NCBI RefSeq assembly: GCF_900323885.1
Contig: NZ_OOHJ01000018.1
Span: 1,289,001 to 1,353,000, forward strand
Length of the DNA: 64,000 bases
From: [Actinomadura] parvosata subsp. kistnae
Lineage (GTDB): Bacteria; Actinomycetota; Actinomycetes; Streptosporangiales; Streptosporangiaceae
Direction: 5' to 3'
Shown here: one piece after another, positions 33,119 through 41,602 of the stretch
Numbering within the stretch: position 1 is the first letter of the stretch
Layout of the letters: every line of letters starts with the position of its first letter
Position numbers and translations under genes: made by a program
Notes under the pieces: generated by a model
What the model was told of the DNA's origin: nothing
Seen by the model: only the letters and a program-made list of their open reading frames with translations
Databases searched by the model: none

Positions 33119-34330
33119 TCAGGAGGCGGGCTTGTCGTCCGTCCAGCCCGCCTCGATCAGCGCCGTGGAGTTCCAGACGGCGCCCGGCGCGAAGCCCGCC
33201 TGCAGCCCGCCCGGCTTGACCACCACGTACTCGTTGGCCAGCGCCCGCCCGGTCGTCTCGTCGAAGACCAGCCGGTTCTCCGACACCCCGCCCGATTCGT
33301 ACCGCTCCTCCACCGACACGGCCGTGCCCTGCCGCCCTTCGGCGTCCGTCACGTTCTCGGTGACCCGCACGCCGTCGAGGTCGGCCAGCATCCGGAACGC
33401 CGCCCCGCGCACCTCGGGCGTCACCGGCATGTCCATGATCAGCCCCACGCTGACCTTGAACAGCCACGCGTCACCCGACATCTCCTCGCTGCTCGACTCG
33501 GTCCCGTGCCCCGCATAGGAGGCCATCAGCCACTTCTTCAGCTTGCGCGGATCGTCCGGCAGCCCGCGCAGGTCCTGCATCGTGACGTTCTTCCCGAGCC
33601 AGAACACCTTGTCGCCGTCCACCAGCGGGGTGTGGCTCATGCTCGCCTTCCCCTCCGACGTGGACAGGGTCAGCGCCCCGTACTTCCCCTTCCCCCCGCC
33701 CTTGCCCGGCACGAGCACCTCGATCTCGGACGGCGCCCCCGCCTGCTCCCACGCCTTCCTGTCCGCCTCGGTGGCGGGCTCCGCGCCGAGCCGCTGCCCG
33801 CCGCCCCACTGCTCGCCACCGGTGGCGGCGGGCGTCCACCCTTCGTTGCGCGAACGGTCCATGACCAGGTAACCGCCGGCCTTGGCCACGTACAGGTTCC
33901 TGCTCACCGTCACGCTCCGCCACCAGTCGCCGCTCCCCTCGGCCTGCCGGTCGGCCTTCTCGGCGGCGGCGAGCAGCACCTCCCGCGCCGACAACGTCAC
34001 CCGCGGCGCTGCCGCACTCGTCGAGGTTCCTTTCCCTGCACTCGTCGAGGTGCCTTGCCCCGCGCCCGCCACCACCTGCCCGCTGTCGCCGGGCGCCGGC
34101 ACCGTCCCGTTGCCCGAAACGACCACCGCCACCGCCGTCACAGCGGCAGCCACCGCCCCGGCCAGCCCCAACCCCCAGGCCGGCCGCACAACGGACCTAC
34201 GCCGCCGCACCGTTCGCCCCCTCGGCCCGGACATGGCGCGGGCCAGCTCCACGGCCCTCGTCCCCTCATCCACCGGCCGATCGCCGAGGTGCGCGGGCCT
34301 GGCCGCCCGAAGCTCGTCCATGGGATTCAT
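33119..34330 (-). CDS. CU044_5270-family membrane protein coupled to ECF sigma
   Basis: The 403-residue protein has a cytoplasmic N-terminus (MNPMDELRAARPAH), one membrane helix near residues 48-72, a Ser/Gly/Thr linker and a large extracytoplasmic domain containing GDWWRSVTVSRNLYV, typical of the CU044_5270 family. Its function is unknown; in actinomycetes it is normally encoded right after an ECF sigma factor. Here its ATG overlaps the sigma TGA. Its last codons form a hairpin (33123-33154) with a second copy just beyond the gene. Confidence 0.85.
   Translation of the reverse strand: MNPMDELRAARPAHLGDRPVDEGTRAVELARAMSGPRGRTVRRRRSVVRPAWGLGLAGAVAAAVTAVAVVVSGNGTVPAPGDSGQVVAGAGQGTSTSAGKGTSTSAAAPRVTLSAREVLLAAAEKADRQAEGSGDWWRSVTVSRNLYVAKAGGYLVMDRSRNEGWTPAATGGEQWGGGQRLGAEPATEADRKAWEQAGAPSEIEVLVPGKGGGKGKYGALTLSTSEGKASMSHTPLVDGDKVFWLGKNVTMQDLRGLPDDPRKLKKWLMASYAGHGTESSSEEMSGDAWLFKVSVGLIMDMPVTPEVRGAAFRMLADLDGVRVTENVTDAEGRQGTAVSVEERYESGGVSENRLVFDETTGRALANEYVVVKPGGLQAGFAPGAVWNSTALIEAGWTDDKPAS
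33123..33154 (-). terminator. Hairpin at the end of the CU044_5270 gene
   Basis: GAGGCGGGC and GCCCGCCTC again form a nine-base stem, here within the last codons of the gene. It is almost a copy of 33081-33111. Confidence 0.55.
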
Positions 34331-34875
34331 GACCACTCCTCGCTGAGGTTCCGTACGCGGGACTTGGGCCGCTCCGCGGCCGGCTCATGGGGCGACTCCC
34401 CCGCCGCCTCCATCGCCTGCCTGAGCCGCTTGCGCGCCCGATGCAGCCGTACGCGGTACGCCGCCGACGAGCACCCGATGACCTTGGCGGCCTCCTTGGG
34501 CGTCAGCCCGTGCCAGGCGACGAGGACGAGGATCTCCCGATCGTCCTCCTGCAACGCGGCCAGGGCCCGCAACACCCCGATGCGCTCGGTCACCTGATCG
34601 GCCACGTCCCCCTCGACCCAGGCCCGCAGCTCGCCCGCCATCGCCTCCCGCCGCAACTCGGCCCGCACGTTGTCACGCAGCACGTTCCTGGCGACCCCGA
34701 GCAGCCACGGCAGCGCCGGCTCCGGCACGTCGTCCAGCCGCCGCCAGGCGATGGCGAACGTCTCGCTCACCACCTCGTCGGCCACCTGCCGCCCGGCGCG
34801 GCTGACCACGTAGGCCCACACGCGTTGCCGGCATTCGTCGTACATGCCGGTGAACCGGTGCGCATCATCCGTCAC
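34327..34875 (-). CDS. ECF RNA polymerase sigma factor (second pair)
   Basis: The 182-residue sigma factor has region 2 (MYDECRQRVWAYVVSRAGRQVADEVVSETFAIAWRRL; LPWLLGVARNVL) and region 4 (LQEDDREILVLVAWHGLTPKEAAKVIGCSSAAYRVRLHRARKRL). It is coupled to the CU044_5270-family gene by ATGA. It is distinct from the sigma factor at 20574, although both precede a membrane protein gene. Confidence 0.93.
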   Translation of the reverse strand: MTDDAHRFTGMYDECRQRVWAYVVSRAGRQVADEVVSETFAIAWRRLDDVPEPALPWLLGVARNVLRDNVRAELRREAMAGELRAWVEGDVADQVTERIGVLRALAALQEDDREILVLVAWHGLTPKEAAKVIGCSSAAYRVRLHRARKRLRQAMEAAGESPHEPAAERPKSRVRNLSEEWS

Positions 34876-34996
34876 CGCCCAGCCCCTTCGTTCGGGATGC
34901 GTCGTTCTTCTGACACCAGGAAGTGGTCCGGCCCCTCCCGTTGTTACGCATCACCGGAAACTTCTTCACCGGGACGGATTCGTCCAGCTCGCCTGA

Positions 34997-35644
34997 TCAA
35001 GCCGTCGAGGGCCGGCGCGCCAGCACGAGGGGCACCGAACTGTACCCGCCGACCAGGGCCGCGAGCGCCGGATCCATGTGGCCGAGCACCCGCAGGATCG
35101 TGTCGTGGTCGGCGTCCAGATGACGATGGTGGATGGGACAGTGGTGGGCGATCTTGTTCCGCAGCACGCGGAGATAGTCGAGCTCCTGATGCAGCGGACC
35201 ACGCGCGCCTCGATGGCCGGGAAAGCCCCGATACAGGCTCGTACGCCAGAACCGCTGGTCATACGATCTCCCTCGCCCCAGCAACCCGACCCAGAAACCG
35301 AGGGACAGCTCGCCGACGATCTCCCGGGGGCCGGCCGGGATCCCCTGGCCACGCAGCTTCCTGTGGGCCTCGGCGATCCTGGCCTGATGCCCGGCGAGCA
35401 GGTTCACCCGCGGATGCCCCCACCAGTCCTCGCGACCGAACAGCTCCCGCATCCGCTCGTCGACGACGCTGCGCAAAGTGAGCTCCAGGACCTGTAACGG
35501 CCCATAGAAGGCGGCGGCCACCTCGGTGTTCCAGCAGAACAGGCGAAGAGCGGCGACAGTGTCGCCCCCGCAGTGGGCCTCGTACTCGCCGAGACGCGCC
35601 TGCGACAGCAAGTCGCGCAAGCGCTTGGCTTCGCGCTGGTCCAT
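34997..35644 (-). CDS. Abi-like protein with HEPN-type RNase motif
   Basis: The 215-residue protein resembles the Abi_2/AbiD-F family. The N-terminal half has FYGPLQVLELTLRSVVDERM; the C-terminal half carries LRNKIAHHCPIHHR, an Rx4H motif like that of HEPN ribonucleases (near residue 160). Abi proteins abort phage infection; HEPN domains cleave RNA. It stands alone, upstream of a 700-bp gene-poor stretch and a tRNA-Pro. Defence is inferred from family only. Confidence 0.8.
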   Translation of the reverse strand: MDQREAKRLRDLLSQARLGEYEAHCGGDTVAALRLFCWNTEVAAAFYGPLQVLELTLRSVVDERMRELFGREDWWGHPRVNLLAGHQARIAEAHRKLRGQGIPAGPREIVGELSLGFWVGLLGRGRSYDQRFWRTSLYRGFPGHRGARGPLHQELDYLRVLRNKIAHHCPIHHRHLDADHDTILRVLGHMDPALAALVGGYSSVPLVLARRPSTA

Positions 35645-36340
35645 CGGCCACGGCCCTTCCTGACGGGCATGCGCATGCTAACGTGAGACCCATAAGCCCC
35701 GGGCATGCCTCTGCCAGCACGCAACCCGGGGCACAGCTATGTTCGGCGCCCGCAACCCGGTGCTCGCCCGCTGGTCCCTTGGATGGACCGGAACACTAGC
35801 ATGATCCAGCGGTCTCCATCCCAGCCTTGCCCACATGGCCATCTACCCAGCTAAAGAGGCCATCCAAGGCGGACGACATACACATTCCCGCAACCGCACC
35901 CCAACTCGGTCAAGGACCACACAGGCATGCGGAGCGCGCGCATCGGAACCATCAGCGACTGGACGCGCCGGCGTCACCTCATTTGTATGTTCGCGAGCAT
36001 ACAAATGAGGTGCCAGCCTCCCTTCGACGCGCCAGACCAGCCGGCATCACCTTCGGCAAAGAACGCGTCCACGCTGGGTCACCAAAAGGGCTGCACGTCA
36101 GCCGCCCACTCCACTAACATCAGTAGCGGCAATGTCACGCCGGGTGACGGCGGCCAGGGTCTTCGTTCGATCTGTCAGGGCATCCTTCCACGGGCAACAA
36201 CTCTGACGTCTGGGTCACATGGACGATGCGGGCCCTGGCCGCCTTACTCGCGCCCGCCCAGCACGCGAGAAGTCCGGCTTCTCCTGTAAGGTGGTGGCCG
36301 TTCGGAGCGCCGGTCCCGTACCGGCCGCGTCCGAGATGAC
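35645..36340. other. Gene-poor stretch upstream of tRNA-Pro
   Basis: No credible gene is seen; the open frames here are short and lack domains, and composition is less GC-rich than in neighbouring genes. It contains one strong 38-bp palindrome (35975-36012). Location between an Abi-like gene and a tRNA would fit remains of an integrated element, but I see no integrase or repeat of the tRNA 3' end. Confidence 0.5.
35975..36012. repeat. 38-bp near-perfect palindrome
   Basis: The arms CACCTCATTTGTATG and CATACAAATGAGGTG are exact inverse complements of 15 bases around TTCGCGAG, which is itself symmetric except for its outer pair. Thus 18 of 19 pairs match. It could be an operator for a large dimer, a cruciform site or an element end. 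It has no T-run and no adjacent gene, so a terminator is less likely. Confidence 0.85.
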
Positions 36341-36417
<77 letters not shown>

Positions 36418-36434
36418 GATTTTCGCTGGTCGTT

Positions 36435-36465
36435 AAGGGTGTCACTCGTTCGGGTGACACCCTTT
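36435..36465 (+). terminator. Intrinsic terminator after tRNA-Pro
   Basis: AAGGGTGTCAC and GTGACACCCTT form an 11-base perfect stem with an 8-base loop, ending in TTT, 18 bases after the tRNA. Confidence 0.8.
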
Positions 36466-36545
36466 CGCGTTGGCGGACAGGAACCCCGTGGTCCCGCGCC
36501 TTTCGTGAGTCAGGCGATCCCCCTCCTTTCCCGCGGCCGGAGCGG

Positions 36546-36590
36546 TTGACAATCCGTACGGCTAACCGCTAGCTATTAGCTAACCGTTAG
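36546..36590 (+). promoter_or_regulatory. PadR promoter with two direct repeats
   Basis: TTGACA (36546-36551) and TAGCTA (36570-36575) form a -35/-10 pair with 18-bp spacing. Two copies of GCTAACCGNTAG (36561-36572 and 36579-36590) overlap the -10 and start region, an arrangement suited to autorepression by the PadR protein encoded next. Confidence 0.6.
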
Positions 36591-36599
36591 GGGGATGTC

Positions 36600-37259
36600 G
36601 TGCAGGACGCGGTGCTGGCGATGCTCGCCAAGGAGCCGTCGCACGGGTACGGCCTGCGCGCACGCCTGCGCCAGAGCCTGGGCCCGCTGGGCGAGTCGAT
36701 GAATCCCGGGCAGATCTACGTGACGCTGGCGCGGCTGGAGAAGGCCGGGCTGGTCGTGTCCGAGCGGGCGGACGGGCTGCCCGAGCGGCCCGATCGCAAG
36801 ATCTACGCGCTGACGCCGGCCGGGCAGCAGCGGGTGGCGGCGTGGCTGGCCGAGGTGGGGTGGCCGAAGCCGGATCTCGCGGAGTTTCACCTCAAGCTCG
36901 TCGCCGCCTCGGCGGCGCGGCTCGCCGATCCGGTCGAGCTGGTCGGGGCGCAGCGGCGTGAGTTGCTGCGCCGGCTGCGGGAGGCGCAGCACGCGATCCT
37001 GGCCGAGGCGGCTGAGTCGAAGGCCGTTCTGCTGCTGGAAGGGGTCGTGCTGCGGTTGCAGGCCGATTTGCGGTGGCTGGAGGCCTGTGAGCAGGCCTGG
37101 TCGCGAGGGGCCGACGCGTTCGACAGGGCCTGGGGTGAAGGCGAGGCCGGGGCTCAGGGCGGAGCCAAGGCTCGGGGCGGGGCCGCGGCTTGGGACGGGG
37201 TCGAGGGCAGGTTCAAAGCCGGAGGCGGCAGGGGCGACGACAGAGTCGAGGGTGTGTGA
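36600..37259 (+). CDS. PadR-family regulator of an ABC exporter
   Basis: The 219-residue protein has a PadR winged helix (AVLAMLAKEPSHGYGLRARLRQSLGPLGESMNPGQIYVTLARLEKAGLV, residues 4-52) and a Vir-like C-terminal helical dimer domain, then a low-complexity Gly/Ala tail. PadR proteins release DNA when a phenolic or drug-like ligand binds. The GTG at 36600 follows AGGGGGA. It overlaps the next ATPase gene as GTGA, so the operon is regulator-ATPase-permease. Confidence 0.9.
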   Translation: MQDAVLAMLAKEPSHGYGLRARLRQSLGPLGESMNPGQIYVTLARLEKAGLVVSERADGLPERPDRKIYALTPAGQQRVAAWLAEVGWPKPDLAEFHLKLVAASAARLADPVELVGAQRRELLRRLREAQHAILAEAAESKAVLLLEGVVLRLQADLRWLEACEQAWSRGADAFDRAWGEGEAGAQGGAKARGGAAAWDGVEGRFKAGGGRGDDRVEGV

Positions 37260-37996
37260 GCGAGTCGAGCGCCGTGATCCAGGTGCGTGGCCTGGTGAAG
37301 GAGCACGGTCAGGGTGAGAGCCGGGTGCGGGCGGTCGACGAGGTCGATCTGGAGGTGCCCCAAGGAGAGATGCTCGCCGTGATGGGGCCGAGCGGGTGCG
37401 GGAAGTCGACGTTGCTGCACCTGCTGGGTGGTCTGGAGCGGCCCACCAGGGGTGAGGTGTGGGTGGCGGGGCGGCGGATCGACGGGTTGAGCGAGCGGGC
37501 GCTGGCGCGGCTGCGGCGGCGGTCCGTGGGGTTCGTCTTTCAGGCGTTTCACCTGGTGGAGGAGTTGTCGGCGGCGGAGAACGTGGAGTTGCCCGCGTTG
37601 CTGGCCGGCGGTTCGCCACGGCAGGCGCGGCGGCGGGCGGGGGTGCTGCTGGAGCGGGTGGGGCTGGCGGCGCGGGCCCGGCATCTGCCGTCGCAGTTGT
37701 CCGGTGGGCAGCGGCAGCGGGTGGCGATCGCCAGGGCGCTGGTCAACGAGCCGCTGGTGGTGCTGGCCGATGAGCCGACGGGCAATCTGGACAGCGCGGC
37801 GTCGCTGGAGGTGTTGCGGATCTTCGAGGAGTTGCGGGCGGCGGGGCAGACGTTGGTGATCGTGACGCATGACGAGCGGGTGGCGGCCGGCGCGGATCGG
37901 CTGATCTCGATGCGGGACGGCATGTTCGTCGATGACACCCGTCTGGCCGGTGCGACTCCGCGCGGGCTCGGCGATCTGCTCAACCTGGACGGCTGA
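37256..37996 (+). CDS. ABC transporter ATPase (MacB/LolD-type)
   Basis: The 246-residue ATPase has Walker A GPSGCGKST, the Q-loop FVFQAFHLVEELSAAEN, signature LSGGQRQRVAIARAL, Walker B VVLADEPTGNLD and H-loop IVTHDERVA. FVFQAFHL and DEPTGNLD are marks of the MacB/LolD class that works with FtsX-type permeases, which here follow directly. GTG at 37256 overlaps the PadR stop. Confidence 0.95.
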   Translation: MSESSAVIQVRGLVKEHGQGESRVRAVDEVDLEVPQGEMLAVMGPSGCGKSTLLHLLGGLERPTRGEVWVAGRRIDGLSERALARLRRRSVGFVFQAFHLVEELSAAENVELPALLAGGSPRQARRRAGVLLERVGLAARARHLPSQLSGGQRQRVAIARALVNEPLVVLADEPTGNLDSAASLEVLRIFEELRAAGQTLVIVTHDERVAAGADRLISMRDGMFVDDTRLAGATPRGLGDLLNLDG

Positions 37997-38000
37997 CACG

Positions 38001-39794
38001 GTGGTGGGCTCTCTCCTGCTTGTCGTGCGTCTCGTGCTGGCCGATGTCCGGCGGCATCGTACGCAGGCGGCCATGCTGCTGCTGGCCGTCACCGTGGCCA
38101 CCGCCACCCTGGCCATGGGCCTGTCGTTGCGGGGCGCGAGCGACGCCCTGTATGTCCAGACCCGCGCCGCCACCGCCGGACCCGACGTGGTGGCCCTGTC
38201 CGGTGACACCGGGCGTGCCGTCACCTCGGCCCTGACCGGGCTGGCCGACGATCCCGAGGTGGTCGCGCACCACGGCCCGTACCAGATCGTCTATGCCGAC
38301 CTCACCACGCGCGGCTCCGCGACGTCCCCGGTGGTGGTGCACGGCTTCGACGAGCGGCCGGCCGCGATCAACCGGCCGCTGCTGACGTCGGGACGGTGGA
38401 TCCGCCCCGGCGGCACGGTCCTGGAGCGTGGCTTCGCCACCGAGCTCGGCGTCAAGGTGGGCGACCGGGTCACCATCGAGGGCCGCGCGTACCCCGTTCT
38501 CGGCATCGCCGTCACCGCCGCGACCTCCATCTACCCCTGGGCGGCGCAGATCGGCCCGGGCGGCGGACCGAGCAACTACACCGGCCTGGCGTGGATGACC
38601 CGGGCGGACGCCCGCGAGCTGGCCGCCGCCCACGACCTGCCGGTCACCACCGCGATCGACCTCAAGCTGAAGGACCCCGGCGCGACGGAGGCGTTCCGGG
38701 AGGCCCACCGTTTCCCCGCGCCCAGGGTCAACCTGCACTCCTGGCAGTTCAATGCCGAGCAGGACGCCCGCATCCTGCGCAACAGCGAGCCGATCCTGAT
38801 CGTCGGCAGCTGGCTGCTCGCCTTCCTGGCCATCACGGGCGTCGCGGCGCTGGCCACCGGCCGGGCCCTGGAACAGACCCGCCGCGCCGGGCTGCTCAAG
38901 GCCGTCGGCGCCACCCCGGCCCTGATCGCCACCGTCCTGCTCACCGAGTACCTGACGCTGGCCCTGGCCGGCGAGGCGCTCGGCCTGGCGATCGCGCGCC
39001 TGGCCATGCCCGCTCTGGCCAGCCCCACCGCCAGCCGCATCGGCGACCTCGGCGGGCCGGGCACCGGCACCGTCATCGCCACGACCGTCCTGGCCCTGGT
39101 GGTAGCGGTCCTGTCCGCTCTGCGTCCCACGTTGCGCGCCCTGCGCACGGCGACCGTCACGGCCCTGTCCGCCGCCGCGCACCAGCCGCGCCGCCGTCCG
39201 TGGCTCACCGCGCTGTCCGCGCTGCTGCCCACGCCGCTCCTGCTCGGGCTGCGCCTGACCGCCCGCCATCCGGGCCGCGCGGTGCTGCAGGCCGGTTCCA
39301 TCGCCACCACGGTGTTCGCGATCGCCACACTGCTGGCGCTGTTCGCCGAGCCGGTGCGGGGCTACGGCCTCAACGGCTCCCCGGCCCTGCCCAACCTGCG
39401 CGACGCGCACGACCGCCGCCTCCTGCTCGCCGTCACCGCCCTGCTGATCGTCCTCGCCCTCGTGAACGCCATCACCTTCACCTGGACGATGGCCATCGAG
39501 GCCCGCACGAACGTGGCCATCGCCCGCGCCCTGGGCGCCACCCCGGGGCAGGTCACGGCCGGCCTGTCCGCCGCCCAGCTCCTGCCCGCCGTGCCGGGGG
39601 CCGCTCTCGGCGTCCTGCTGCACCTGGGCCTGCGCTGGCTCCTCACGGCCGGGAACGCGGCGGACGCCCCCGTCCCGTGGCTGCTGGGCGCGGCGCTCGC
39701 GACCGTCCTCGCGACGGCGGCGCTCACCGCCCTGCCCGCCCGCCTGGCCGCACGCCGTCCCGTCGCGCGCACGCTCAGCGCCGAGGCCACCTGA
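38001..39794 (+). CDS. ABC transporter permease (FtsX/MacB type)
   Basis: The roughly 597-residue membrane protein has an N-terminal helix (AAMLLLAVTVATATLAMGLSLRG), a large extracytoplasmic domain (about residues 50-270), then two sets of membrane helices with FtsX domains (LLAFLAITGVAALATGRALEQTRRAGLLKAVGATPALI; AITFTWTMAIEARTNVAIARALGATPGQV). The KAVGATP and RALGATP motifs mark the coupling regions. It probably moves a substrate from membrane or periplasm-like space outward, under PadR control. GTG codons at 38001 and 38004 are both possible. Confidence 0.92.
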   Translation: MVGSLLLVVRLVLADVRRHRTQAAMLLLAVTVATATLAMGLSLRGASDALYVQTRAATAGPDVVALSGDTGRAVTSALTGLADDPEVVAHHGPYQIVYADLTTRGSATSPVVVHGFDERPAAINRPLLTSGRWIRPGGTVLERGFATELGVKVGDRVTIEGRAYPVLGIAVTAATSIYPWAAQIGPGGGPSNYTGLAWMTRADARELAAAHDLPVTTAIDLKLKDPGATEAFREAHRFPAPRVNLHSWQFNAEQDARILRNSEPILIVGSWLLAFLAITGVAALATGRALEQTRRAGLLKAVGATPALIATVLLTEYLTLALAGEALGLAIARLAMPALASPTASRIGDLGGPGTGTVIATTVLALVVAVLSALRPTLRALRTATVTALSAAAHQPRRRPWLTALSALLPTPLLLGLRLTARHPGRAVLQAGSIATTVFAIATLLALFAEPVRGYGLNGSPALPNLRDAHDRRLLLAVTALLIVLALVNAITFTWTMAIEARTNVAIARALGATPGQVTAGLSAAQLLPAVPGAALGVLLHLGLRWLLTAGNAADAPVPWLLGAALATVLATAALTALPARLAARRPVARTLSAEAT

Positions 39795-39833
39795 CCTACG
39801 GCGGAGATCGGCCTGGCCCTATTCTCGTTAGCC

Positions 39834-41024
39834 GTGACTGGAGCGGCAGAGCGTCATGCGAGCTGGCTGGAGCTGTTCTTCGACCTGGTGGTGGTCGTGG
39901 CGGTGGCCCAGCTCGCGCACCGGCTGGAGCATCCGACGTGGGCCGGGGTGGGCCTGTTCGTGCTGCTGTATTACGCGGTCTGGAGCATCTGGACGACGCT
40001 CACGCTGTACTCGAACGTGCACGCCGAGCGCACCCGCACCCGCAGCATGCTCATCGGCATGTTCGGGATCGCCGTCATGGCGGCCGCCGTCCCGGACGTC
40101 GCCCACGACGGCGGCCTGCACGAAGGCTGGTTCATCGCGGCCTACATCACGTGCCGCATCAGCGCCTCGCAGACGTTGCAGCACTCGGGCACGATCATGA
40201 CGGCGTGGCCGGCGGCCCAGCTCGGCGCGGGCCTGCTGCCCTGGCTCGCCTCCATCTGGGCAGACGCGCCCTGGCGGTACGCGCTGTGGGGCGTCGGCCT
40301 GGTGCTGGACATGGTGTTCTCCATCCTGCAGAGCCGCCGTCCGGAGAGCCTGATCGAGGGGTTGCAGCGGCAGGCCCGCCGGCATGACGAGCGCGAGCGG
40401 CGCCGCCAACGCCCCGGCCGGCCGCCCCGCCCGCCTCGCGAAGTGGCCGCCGCCGTGCTCGACCCGGCCCACCTCGGGGAACGGCTCGGCCTGTTCGTGA
40501 TCATCGTGCTCGGGGAGGCGGTCGCGCAGGTCGTCCTGTCCTCCTCGGGCAAGGAGTGGGACGCTCAGCTCGGGCTGGCGGCGCTGGCCGGGTTCGGACT
40601 GATCGTCGCGTTGTGGTGGCTCACCCTCCAGTACGGCATCAGCACGGTCGTCGCCGCCCGCGAACGCGAGCTCCGAGCGTACGTGGCGTTGCCCACGCAC
40701 TTCGTCATGACGGCGGGCATCACCGCGACGGCGGCCGGGCTGGGCGTGGTCGCGCACGAGCCCGACGCGCACCTGCACGGCGGCATCGGCTGGGTGCTCG
40801 GAGCGGGCCTGGCCGCCTACTTCGCCGCCTCCACCGTCCTCGGCGCCACGGCCGGCGCCGAGCGGCGGTGGGTGTGGTTGTGGGGCGTGCCATCGGTGAT
40901 CGCGCCCTTGGGGGTGGCCGCGGTGTCGGGGCTGCTGCCGGCCTGGGTCGTGATCGCGTTGCTGCTGGTGGTGGCCCTGTGGCGGATCGCCTACCGCCCG
41001 CGCCGGAGCCCGGCGGCGGCGTGA
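39834..41024 (+). CDS. LtrA-family (low temperature requirement) membrane protein
   Basis: This 396-residue protein has about ten hydrophobic segments and starts with the LtrA signature SWLELFFDLVVVVAVAQLAH. LGERLGLFVIIVLGEAVAQV is the second conserved block. The biochemical role of LtrA proteins is unknown. GTG at 39834; it stops 17 bp before the GNAT gene on the same strand. Confidence 0.93.
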   Translation: MTGAAERHASWLELFFDLVVVVAVAQLAHRLEHPTWAGVGLFVLLYYAVWSIWTTLTLYSNVHAERTRTRSMLIGMFGIAVMAAAVPDVAHDGGLHEGWFIAAYITCRISASQTLQHSGTIMTAWPAAQLGAGLLPWLASIWADAPWRYALWGVGLVLDMVFSILQSRRPESLIEGLQRQARRHDERERRRQRPGRPPRPPREVAAAVLDPAHLGERLGLFVIIVLGEAVAQVVLSSSGKEWDAQLGLAALAGFGLIVALWWLTLQYGISTVVAARERELRAYVALPTHFVMTAGITATAAGLGVVAHEPDAHLHGGIGWVLGAGLAAYFAASTVLGATAGAERRWVWLWGVPSVIAPLGVAAVSGLLPAWVVIALLLVVALWRIAYRPRRSPAAA

Positions 41025-41040
41025 TGGGATGCTGCACCCC

Positions 41041-41544
41041 ATGCGTATGAGAAACGGCACGATTGACGACCTTGCCCCCATTGTCGCCCTGCACGTGGAG
41101 AGCTGGCGCTCCGCGTACGCCGGAATGATGCCCGACACCTTCCTGAACGGCCCCCTCACCGAGGACCGGCTGGTGCTGTGGCGGGACCGGCTCACCTCAC
41201 CCGTGCCGGGATCGGCGCTGTTCGTCACCCATGACGACGATGACCGGTTGCTCGGCTTCGCCTACCTGTTCCCGGCTCGCGACGGGCGGATCCTGCTCGA
41301 CAACCTCCACGTGCGCCCCGGCCGCACGGGCTCGGGCGTCGGCTCGCGGCTGCTGCGGCGGGGGCTCGCGTGGGCGGCGGACGAGCACCCCGGCAAGGAG
41401 GTCTACCTGGAGGTGCTCCGGGCCAACACGCGCGCCATCGCCTTCTACGAACGGCACGGCGCCCGCCGCACGGACGAGCGGATGTGCCGCTTCCCTCAGG
41501 GGTTCGAGCTGGCCGAGCTCGAATACGCCTGGACCCTGAACTGA
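41041..41544 (+). CDS. GNAT-family N-acetyltransferase
   Basis: The 167-residue protein has the GNAT fold: NGTIDDLAPIVALHVESWRSAYAG, the acetyl-CoA loop NLHVRPGRTGSGVGSRLLRRGL (motif A, R-x-x-G-x-G/A variant), and VYLEVLRANTRAIAFYERHGA (motif B). The substrate is unknown. The ATG at 41041 is used; ATG 41029 is an in-frame alternative. Confidence 0.9.
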   Translation: MRMRNGTIDDLAPIVALHVESWRSAYAGMMPDTFLNGPLTEDRLVLWRDRLTSPVPGSALFVTHDDDDRLLGFAYLFPARDGRILLDNLHVRPGRTGSGVGSRLLRRGLAWAADEHPGKEVYLEVLRANTRAIAFYERHGARRTDERMCRFPQGFELAELEYAWTLN

Positions 41545-41545
41545 A

Positions 41546-41578
41546 CCGCCGCCCCGGCCTCATCGACCGGGGCGGCGG
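41546..41578. terminator. Bidirectional hairpin between GNAT and SGNH genes
   Basis: CCGCCGCCCCGG and CCGGGGCGGCGG form a perfect 12-base GC stem with a 9-base loop in the short gap between two convergent genes. No T-tract is present, as is common in actinomycetes. Confidence 0.75.
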
Positions 41579-41602
41579 CTCGTCACCGTGGCCGGGCGGC
41601 GA

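Noticed and set aside
35827..36289. Two overlapping plus-strand frames near the 38-bp palindrome
   Set aside because: No domain, no good start site, and the palindrome lies within them; treated as non-coding.
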